A DNA stretch of 64,000 bases from Castor canadensis (Eukaryota; Chordata; Mammalia; Rodentia; Castoridae), in assembly GCF_047511655.1 (NCBI RefSeq), contig NC_133389.1:151357973-151421972 (forward strand), written 5' to 3'. Positions 55,610 through 64,000 of this stretch are shown in pieces. The position numbers and the translations under genes are program-made. Numbering within the stretch: position 1 is the stretch's first letter; each line of letters opens with the position of its first letter. The notes beneath the pieces are model-generated. The model ran no database searches. It was not told the origin of the DNA and saw nothing but the letters and a program-made list of their open reading frames with translations.

Positions 55610-58600
55610 ACATTTAAGAAGCTGCTTATATTTATTATCTGATTTACATTAACAAAGCAAAGGAAGGTGCACAAAGAGCTGTTTGACAAAGTCAAGTTCC
55701 AGATATCACACAACAGTATTTCCCTGGCTGCCACAAACAGAGCACAGTCACACTCACTTTCAGGGCTGTGCTGGGCAGCATGAACAGTAACAACATTGTG
55801 CTGTGGCTGAGTGCTCTTAGAGCACAGGTCTCTGTGCACCTGACAGTGGGCAGTGGACACTGAACACTGATAGCCCTAGTCCCCCATGCCAAAAGTTAAT
55901 GTACTAGAATGGTTGAACAAAATAACAAGCTTTGAATACTATGCAAAATATATCTTTTATAGAGAATAGGCTCTTGTGAGTTGCCTCTTTTCCTCCCTTG
56001 CTAAAGTGTGACCATTTATGTCACACTAAGGGCAATCGCACAAAACTTTAAAAAAACTACTTTAACAATGGTCATGAGCTCCTCCCTAAGAGCCAAGGCT
56101 ATCTACATAAGATTTTGGATCTTCATAATTTTGGAGAACTTTTAATTCTGAGCTCAAGAAGATTTTATATCCTACTAGATAACAGGATACTCAGAAATAC
56201 CTGAGGTATAATCACTGAAAATCTTGTTGAAGGATGATAAAAAAAAAAAAAAAAAGACTGGGGTTTCCCATACTGGCATGAAAGTACATATCCAGCTAAT
56301 GCTATACAAGAAAACAAAAATGTGAACAGTACCAAAGCATAACAGAGAAATTGAGGAAGAACTTGCTGTAAGGCTCCAGTTCTTCTTCTTATAGTTTGCA
56401 GACAGTTGTTATAATATTCTCAGGCTATCCTAAAAATGATATTAGGTGGAAACTTCAAAACCAGCAAAACCCAGTTTTAAGACAGGATTCACTTCTAGAG
56501 ACAAGCATGCACTAGTATGCAATTATCGTATTTCTGACAGAACACCAGCATCAGATTTTCAAAAACCCAAATCTGGTTTTCCTGAACCAGATGTGGTTAT
56601 TTGGGTAATACACCACTCAGCCTCCAGTGATCATTTAGGCATTGATTAATAAAAAAGTATACAAATTATACTCAACATAGAACACTAAAAAATCTAGCTT
56701 AATTTATAGTGGTTTATATATGTAAATCTAATAATTTAACCCTCTTTAGTACTCTGGTCCTACATTTTCCTACTTCCTGACGACTCCTGGAAACTTAAAT
56801 GTCCAGGTGACAGGAAGATTACTTTCTTAGGGAACAAATGAAAAGCTTTAAGAGTTGGCTAAAGGAAGCACCCTGGAATTACTTTAGAGTAGAAATTCTA
56901 ATGCCATTTAAAAAAAAGCAAGTTGGAATCTTTATAAAGTTTACACATCAGGAATTCTGCTTTAATGCTGACTCCATTCAGGGACACTTACTGACCTGGA
57001 ATCCTTTATGAGCGTGTGCGTGTATGCTCTGCAGACAGCAGCTTGATGAGTGAAGGAGAAAGGGAGCAGACATCTCTTCACTCTTTGTTTTTGAGAAATT
57101 TGGAAAAGTTTTATTGAAAGAATTCTGTGCTAAAAACCACAAATAACCCACAGATTCTTACCATCGCTTGCATGTTGGTTTTCTTACTCTTTGCAGTACA
57201 TAGTTTTTCATGTAGGGCAGTGGCTCAAGAGAAGAAAGAACCCCCCTGACCTGGGGAGAGGTATATGGGTTAAACCACAGGAACAGAAGTTAAAAATTGC
57301 CTTTCAGTTAAATCAGGGCAAAGGAGCAAAACTTTTACTAACTAAGCACCAAAAAAACCAAGTAACACACCTACTGTTTTTATAAGCAAAAAAATTAGTC
57401 CCTTCTCTTAACTTCCCATGTCTTTCATGTCATGAAAGTTTTCCTGAGTGGCCCCACCTGGCTTAAGCCATGTCATCTGACAATGGAAGCAGACTGACTG
57501 GGAACATTCAAAACAGATTGGTTTCTGCCCAATTTGCAGCCTTGTCAACTGCTGAATGTTGAAACCTAATCTTATGGTCTCCCTTTGTCATTTCAGTTTG
57601 TAAAAAAGAACACCAAAGAAAAAGAAGCTTTAACTCTCTCATGAGACATCTCTAATTCGAAAGATGCCAGGAACAAGACAAAGTGTTTTAATTTACATTA
57701 GGAAAAAAACAAACAAGCAAAAACAACACTCTCTCAAAGCAAGCACCTGGGTTTCACTTCAGTTTATAATAATTTAATGTGCCTGAGAATTTTTGTGCAA
57801 ATACATGTCATCTTTCATTAAAAATATGCATATTAGCGCACTTTGGAAAAAGTTACAACTAACTTTCCTTACAAAAAGACTTTATATATATAAATATACA
57901 ACATAATTCCTATAGATTGCACTTCTGGTTTAACTCCTTCAAGCCTTCAAGGAATTTGAAAGGCAAGCAACTATATATTCCTTGACCACTGTATTACCCA
58001 AAAGAAATAGCCTAAACATAAGTTTCTTGGTTCTAATTTACCCCCATTTTCCTTCTTAAAGTAAATTCCTTCCAATTTCTAACCACATTGTTGAGTTTTT
58101 TTCCTGATGTTCTATAAAAATACAAATTTAAAAACTTGAATTTATTTTTGGTGATATTGGTGCTTTCAACTCAAGGCCTTGTACTTGCTAGGCAAGTGCT
58201 CTAGCACTTAGTCATACCATCAGTTTTCAAAATGAACTTTTATTAATCATAAATACAAAGGAGTTTGAACAGTGTTTGTGCTCCCAGTGGCTCAAAGGCC
58301 TGAAAATGGAAAAGCAAAAGGGAGTCTCCACTTCTGATATAATGAAAAAGATAAAGTTCCTTGCTTTGTAGTACTGTGAGCACACCATTAGATGGATGCA
58401 TAATCTGACCAGCCATTAGCAAGGGAAACATAAGCATCTCATGACTGTCTCAATAACAGACCAAACTTACTGCACCAACCTTTTGGAACAGTTTTCTACC
58501 AGCAACAGTCAAAGTTGCTCCTTTTCTTCTCACCCTTTTAGGTAGGTTCTCTCTGTTTATGTTCCCTAGAAGTATTCAGTATTTCTGGCATGTTTCAATA

Positions 58601-58897
58601 ATCCTAAATTGTTTTCTATTCACTTTTTATTTTCAAGACATAAAAACTGAAGGAGTGTATAAACCTTTCATCCTTTTCTGTCTCCAAACATTTCATGACA
58701 TTTACATTTTCAATTTACCAGACTTCATCCATGAAGACCTCATCTCAATTTTGTTTCCATTCCTCCACTTCCCCCTCTTCACATTCACAACCTTTCTGCA
58801 ACATTTCTTTTCTTTCAAGTCAGACCAGATCTCATGTATCAGTGCAAGTCCATCCTTCATGTGCTAATTTTTGTAAGAGCTCAGTCAGTGCTGAGCC
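55610..58897 (-). other. TRAK2: TRAK2 3' UTR
   Basis: About 3.3 kb of AT-rich sequence follows the TRAK2 stop. AATAAA on the minus strand (plus tttatt at 55631-55636) is the best end signal; other candidates lie at about 55500 and 55410. The length agrees with the long 3' UTR of human TRAK2. It includes a reversed ID-like SINE half at 58143-58226. Confidence 0.6.
58143..58226 (-). mobile_element. ID-like SINE half inside the TRAK2 3' UTR, reversed
   Basis: 'ggtgatattggtgctttcaa', 'cttgtacttgctaggcaagt' and 'agcacttagtcataccatca'. In the TRAK2 mRNA it would appear in sense orientation. Confidence 0.65.
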
Positions 58898-59576
58898 TCA
58901 GTCCTCCTTCAGGATACCCATTTTGGGTGAAGATGTGCAAACTGGGGCACTAAAGTTACCCATCAAGACTGGGAGACTCTGATTCCTCCTCAGTCCACCC
59001 AATAAATTGCTACCTGAATTTAAATAAACAACAGAGTCTGGTTTTTGAAGACCAATTTCAGCCTCTTGGCTTTTCCCATTCTCCTGGGTGTTAGGGGTTT
59101 TGATCACTCTGGCAATCCCTAGTCTTTTCAGTCTGTCTACTAAGTTCATCTTCAACTGGCCAACATCAGGAGGGTTCCGGGAAGGCCTTAGGCCATACAT
59201 CTCCTGGAGGAATGTTTCAGTTGGTCGGGAGGCCAAAAAATTTTCAGAGATACACACTCGGGGCTCAAATGGCAAGGGAGAAGAGCACGGAGAGTGAGAT
59301 GGGGAATTTGGTGGTGTGGAAGGGGTAGCCAGGGCTTTAGGGAGAGGCTGGAGGAGGGGGTTCTCTGAAATTGGGCTCTGGTACACTTTAGCAGAGATGC
59401 CTTGCTCTTGCAGAAGCTTGGCCAAGCTTATGGTGCTACTGAAAGTTATAGTAGAATCTCGTCGGTTTGTGATGGATTCACCAATGCTGAGTCTGTAGGA
59501 CATGGCAGGAGAGTTCACAGCCGTGTTTGATGAACTGCTCCCACTACTTCCACAGGATAGCGAAGGGAACCCAGAG
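58898..59576 (-). CDS. TRAK2: TRAK2 last coding exon
   Basis: Acceptor tcttacag|ctc, stop TGA at plus 58898-58900. It encodes 225 residues of the proline/serine-rich C-terminal region (TPPNSPSHSPCSSPLPFEPR in the middle). Confidence 0.97.
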
Positions 59577-62500
59577 CTGTAAGAAAAGCAGGAGAGAGTG
59601 TTTAAGAATAAAAAGCAAAAAAGCAATCCCAACCCGGTGCTTAATTTTTTATTAATAGCTCTATTCCATACAGTGAAATATACCAAACAAGCAATAATCT
59701 ATAGGTAAACAATGCTTCAACTTTTTAGGAAATACAATCTTTCATAATTAGACCCAAACTGGTCTTTTAAGGTGAAACTTCTTTTTAATTTTTCAATTTT
59801 ATATCACTGAGAAATAAAAAACTGCTAGTTGCTAAACTCCCATTTCCTCAAGAAATATTAATTCTAAACTACAGTAGTGTATGTATACCTATGGAACACA
59901 TTTTTCTCGACCTTGACTTTAACATGTGTGTCTAGGAAATTAAAAAAAATTAAAAGCTTTGACAGTTATTACAATCTTTCTTTTTATTCTGTGCTCAGTT
60001 AAGAAGAAAAACTTAAGAAATCATGTACTTAAGGAACTGGTGATGGAATTGAGAGGGTTCTTCCCTAGCTACTTTTCTTCCCTGAACAAATGTTACCAGT
60101 ATTTAATAAACTTTCACTTCAATACAAAATGATCACATATATTAATTACAGATACCAAGAATTTTAATGATTATGAACAAAATGCAAGTTCAAGGTTAAT
60201 AAAGAAACTTTCCATAGCAACAACTTAAATAAAAGAAGCAACATTCAAGCAAATTTGACTCCTTGATCAAATCAGTCCAACTAAGAATCTCTGATGTGGT
60301 GCAGTCTATTCTGTATGTCCAGTCTCTAAACCCACTATTACTGCTTCACTGTACAATGGCCTGTCCTTCTTCCCGAATTGAATACTTCATATGATGGTAT
60401 CAATCTGTATTAAAAGTCCCTTCAAGAACCAGTTTCATAAAACTTATCTTGGTGACTATAAGAATAAAGTAGAAAAATGACAGATGTGTTTATAGGCTTT
60501 ATTTGGATCTTTACTGGATATCATCCAAATGCTTCCCTATGGAGTCGATTTGCTATCTTACAAACACTGTGAATCACATTCTTATTTCCCTCCATAGTGG
60601 CAGCTAGTTAAGATTCAAATGCATGGATTATCTTAACTAATATACAAGACTTTATGATACAATCCATACTCTAGGTTTTATTCCTTTACCCATTTTAATT
60701 CCTTAGTCCTGAATCCCTTTTGCATTATTTTCCTTTTCTACTTCTAGGTTCTATCATCTCTAACAATAGTCAATGTGTCTCTGAAAGCTACCTTAGATTC
60801 TTTTGGGAACTGGAAGGATAGAAACGGCACCTACATGGCTACAGGAAGCCTGTGTAGTAAATAATTTGGCCTTGCCCAGAGGTCTGAGACTTTTGCTTTT
60901 GGAGGCAATCTGTGTTATAATTCAGAAGATTGTCTTTGGTTGGAATTGGGGTTGGTCACACTAGACCATAGGATAGATTTGGCCGTACCTAATCATCTTC
61001 TGTGCTTTTGGGGGTGGGGCTGAATGGGTCATGTAGTATCAGTGGACTCGCAGGCTGAAGTTCAACCATGAGGGAGTTCAACTGATTATGCTTACATAAT
61101 AAAACCCAATAAAAACTAGGGATGGATATTGATGCTTGGGTGAATTTCACTGGTTGGCAATATTTCATGTGCCTGTCACACACTGATGATGAGAGACTAA
61201 TGAATCCTAAGAACAAGAGAAGCTTCATGTGCAGAACCCTAGAGTCTGTGCCTTAGCATTTCTTCCTTTGGATAGTTTTAACCCATCTTTTCCTTATAAT
61301 AAACAGCAGACACAAGTACAATAGCTTTCTATGAATTCTGTGAGTCCTTCTAGTCAATTACTGAACTTGAACTTAGGAGGTCTTGGGAACCCCCTCAACT
61401 TGCAGGTAGTATCAGAAGCGAAGGAGTCTTGTGCAAAGGACAGATCCCTCAAACCTTGTGAGTAGCTAACTTTGGGTATGGCCTCAGTTGGGTCATTTAT
61501 TAGCTGTCTGCCCTTGGACCAGTCACTTCAACTCTCTATTCCTCAGTTCCTTTATTTTACACAATACAAAGTCACTTGTCCTGCCTACTTTAAAGAGTGA
61601 TAATGATCAAATGAGAAAATACAATGTAAAAATATCCTAAAGACAAACCATCACAGAACATTAATTAAAATTCTGGGAAGCAAAATAAAGGTAATTAAAA
61701 ACAGAAATTCATTTGAGGTCCCAGATTTCCCAGGCCCTCTTACCTAGGGGTAACCTGAGTGATATCAGAGGGATGTAATATCCTACAGGTGGTAAAGGTG
61801 AATGTCGAGTTCGTGCATGACAGACACTTTCCTGGGTTTGAGGTTGCAACTGAAATAGAGATTTTTAGGGAGCCAAACACAAAATTGAAAGACTAGGTTA
61901 ATTACGTAAAAAGGTTAACATTTATTAATAATACAGCATTTGTCAAGTGCTTTTTGTAGTAAAAATCTTCAAATATGGAAATAAAATAAAATATGCAGAC
62001 TAAATTAGTATTACTGGTTAGTATATAGCAGACTCCTTCAATACTTTAAAACTATAAGCAAAAAGGCATAAAGATAGCTTAGAAATAAGAGAAAAACCAC
62101 CGCAGTACTCCTCTTGTTCTCAAAGTGTGGTCTACAGACTGTCAGACTCCATAGCTCAAAACCACTTTTATAGTAATGCTAGGATGGGGGCCTTTTCTTT
62201 TTGAGGAGGTTGACATTTGCACTGCTGTTCCAAAAACAATGGTGGGTTAAAACTGTTGCCTCCTTAGCACAAATCAAGACAATGTCACCAAATTATACTT
62301 ATATTCTTCATTGTTATGCATTCACAGTATTAATTTACTTAAAAGTGTCCTTGATAAAGCAATAAAAATTATCCATTAAATCTTTAGTCTTGGGTCTTGA
62401 ATCTTTTTACTATGTTGGCAATGAATTGAGAAGCATTCATTAAGCACTCCTGCTGCAAGCCAAGATAATAGTTTTCTAGAGGAAAAGCATTTGTGCAGTT

Positions 62501-64000
62501 GAGTTGAAATGTTGTCACAGAACACCAGTTTTACTTGAGAGAACAACTAACAGACAAGCTACAGTTATTCAGACTAGGGGTTTTGGCAGGCATTTTCTTG
62601 AAAATGAATGGCGTGAGCCTGCTGCTTCAAGAAAAATAGCTGACAATATTTTCTGCCAGTGACAATACTTGAGTTTTCAAGTGAAATTTGGAAAATTTGT
62701 ATACACCAACTGACAGTCTGAATGCTTTCTAGTAGTTAAAGCCTTTTCTATCGAGAAAGGTGATAATATTAATGAGATTTTAATATATAATAAAATGTGT
62801 CAACGTTTGAAAGACTGAGATAACTCAGTTAAACAATATTTTCTTAAAGATCAATGCATGTTACCAAACCATGCACAAGTAAAACATATGTTCAAAGTGT
62901 AGGGTAGACCAATGCATTTTCAGATAGCAAAGTATGAAAATTCATTAAGGCAGTTTCTGATTCCACACTGCTATAAATGTTTAAGAAACTATACTTACCA
63001 AGTCTGGCATAATATCAAAAAATATTAAATCCCTGAAAATCCTATTCCAACTACATGTTTGTATAAGGTTGCATTTTCTTCATATTGTTCGATCAAAACA
63101 ATGTAACACTGCAAAAGGCTGAATGTAGATGCTCATGAGAATTTAGCTATCTTCTATTAAGTCTAAGTTAGAAACTCACAAAATTGTAAAACAAAACCAT
63201 TTTTTTCACTACTTAAAAAATATAGCTATTTTTCATAAACATAGTATTTGTATAACATGTAACTATTATTTTTAAGTGAGTTACTATTTTAATAATTTCT
63301 CAGTTTTGATATCTAATATAGTAAATATCAATAAATATAATCCACATAGATAAGCCCTCTGGGGGGATTTTCAAAGATTTTTAAGAGTATAAAGTGATCC
63401 TGAGCCAAAAGGTTTGCAAACTGCTGAATGATTTACTTCTTTGCCCAATCTATTTATGCAGACTGATAAAATAAAAGTGGAGAGACTTAGGAATGTCATT
63501 AGTGCTACAGATTTTTTTCTTCACTTTTTTTTTTTGGCGGTACTGGGGTTTAAACTCAGGATTTCATGTTTGCTAGGCAGCGCTCTACCACTTGAGCCAC
63601 TCCCCCAGGCCCTTTTTTGGGTTGAGTATTTTCAAAATAGGGTCTCACAAACTATTTGCCTGGGCTGTTTTTGAACTGTGGTCCTCCTGATCTCTGCTTC
63701 TTGAGTAGTTAGAATTACAGGTGTGAACCATCGACACCCAACAGATTTCTTTCTTTTTTTTTTTTTTAATGATACTGGGGATTGAATCCAGGGCCTTGTG
63801 CATATACTCTGCCACTGAGCTACATTGCCAGCTGTAGATTTTCATTATCTTATATTCAATAATGAGTGTATTCCAGTGAGATCTGAGCAGAGATAGATAG
63901 CTGACCATATTTCAGTGAGATTTGGGCAGAGGTAATCAGCTGACCATACAGTAAGTTAGTAGGCAAAATGGCATTGGTTACTAGGCCAGATTCAACCAAG
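58898..64000 (-). CDS. TRAK2: TRAK2 C-terminal part, last two coding exons (gene runs off the right edge)
   Basis: Trafficking kinesin protein 2 (GRIF-1/Milton family) links kinesin-1 and dynein to mitochondria through Miro GTPases. Exons on the minus strand are 61849-61744 and 59576-58898, joining in frame (TQVTP S SGFPSLSCGSSG). Together they give about 260 residues ending SSPKMGILKED; human ends SSPKMGVLKED from memory. The visible part includes the Ser-rich run GSSGSSSSNTAV, LSIGESITNRRDS, FLQEMYGLRPSRNPPDVGQL and LVDRLKRLGIARV. The kinesin-binding coiled coil is encoded beyond the window. No defect is seen. The segment beyond 61849 is intron. Confidence 0.95.
60800..61440 (+). mobile_element. 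Ancient LTR-type repeat, family unresolved
   Basis: 'ggctacaggaagcctgtgta', 'atttggccttgcccagaggt', 'actggttggcaatatttcat', 'tataataaacagcagacaca', 'tgtgagtccttctagtcaat' and 'ggtcttgggaaccccctcaa' follow a common old mammalian repeat with a poly(A)-signal-like middle, read here as an LTR fossil. Confidence 0.4.
61450..61620 (+). repeat. MIR SINE
   Basis: 'gtctgcccttggaccagtca', 'cttcaactctctattcctca' and 'gataatgatcaaatgagaaa' follow the MIR consensus. Confidence 0.7.
61744..61849 (-). CDS. TRAK2: TRAK2 penultimate coding exon
   Basis: Acceptor atttcag|ttg, donor ccctag|gtaaga. It encodes VATSNPGKCLSCTNSTFTFT through CRILHPSDITQVTP, nearly identical to human from memory. Confidence 0.97.
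62115..63428 (+). mobile_element. hAT-type DNA transposon relic (ZBED-like transposase remains)
   Basis: It begins 'ttctcaaagtgtggtctaca' and ends 'ccaaaaggtttgcaaactgc', the inverted-repeat ends of a Charlie-type hAT element. The 3' part ('ctcagttttgatatctaata', 'ataatccacatagataagcc', 'tttttaagagtataaagtga') matches a familiar non-autonomous hAT tail. Between 62870 and 63200 there are degraded transposase codons of the C-terminal hAT dimerisation region (FPTTCLYKVAFSSYCSIKTM can be read in part). Several stops and frameshifts make it inactive. No clear 8-bp duplication was found. It lies in a TRAK2 intron. Confidence 0.75.
63524..63742 (-). mobile_element. B1-ID compound SINE, reversed
   Basis: 'ggcggtactggggtttaaac', 'gagccactcccccaggccc', 'aatagggtctcacaaactat' and 'tagaattacaggtgtgaacc'. 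Confidence 0.85.
63755..63834 (-). mobile_element. ID SINE, reversed
   Basis: T tract, 'gatactggggattgaatcca', 'actctgccactgagctacat'. This one has the plain ID form (ctgagctac), unlike the half in the compound SINEs. Confidence 0.75.
63871..63948 (+). repeat. 39-bp tandem duplication, diverged
   Basis: Two adjacent 39-base units start at 63871 and 63910; both contain 'cagtgagat' and end 'gctgaccata'. They differ at several positions. Confidence 0.85.

Larger units (their letters stand above)
59577..61743 (-). other. TRAK2 last intron with LTR-like and MIR remnants
   Basis: Unique AT-rich sequence to about 60780, an LTR-like fossil at about 60800-61440, and a MIR at 61450-61620. No further exon is seen. 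Confidence 0.5.

Overview
This is a mammalian chromosomal window with AT-rich introns, MIR, L2 and L1 remnants, and many SINEs of the B1, ID and B1-ID compound type. The compound SINE (a B1-like half joined to an ID-like half ending 'ccccagtaccgcc', often seen reversed as 'gccactccaccagccc') and the dense B1/ID content point to a rodent. From memory the compound form is typical of the beaver lineage (Castor), so I favour Castor or a close castorimorph. This is an inference, not a search result.

Three genes are recognisable and match the order of human 2q33: CASP8 (+), FLACC1/ALS2CR12 (-), TRAK2 (-). CASP8 has candidate 5' noncoding exons near 2.2 kb and 4.4 kb and eight coding exons from 12128 to 23885. 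These join in frame to a 483-residue procaspase-8 with two death-effector domains, an intact His322/Cys365 dyad and conserved processing aspartates. FLACC1 runs the other way: fifteen coding exons from 49495 down to 25145 join in frame to 441 residues, mostly coiled coil, and a candidate 5' noncoding exon ends at 52855. Its stop codon lies about 1.26 kb from the CASP8 stop, so the two genes converge tail to tail. TRAK2 enters from the right edge with its last two coding exons (61849-61744 and 59576-58898) and a roughly 3.3 kb 3' UTR.

The rest is intron and spacer filled with repeats. Notable items are: a processed SUMO1 copy (51135-52330) with a 15-bp target-site duplication; a processed CCDC34 copy (about 31345-32727) lodged in an old L1 that also carries a B1 and a solo LTR; two related L1 3' ends (37450-37832 and 46533-47273), the first starting in a perfect palindrome and interrupting a SINE; a roughly 1.3 kb hAT DNA transposon relic in a TRAK2 intron; a 50-bp, four-copy minisatellite in CASP8; and several LTR-type fossils.

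The genes do not form one pathway. CASP8 is the initiator caspase of death-receptor apoptosis, FLACC1 is a sperm-flagellum coiled-coil protein, and TRAK2 is a mitochondrial motor adaptor. I found no tRNA, rRNA, snRNA or CRISPR features, and nothing that amounts to a new biological system. The most interesting leads are the loss of the human-type N-terminally extended CASP8 isoform, a possible alternative CASP8 terminal exon, a shortened FLACC1 exon, and the nested retrotransposition scars.
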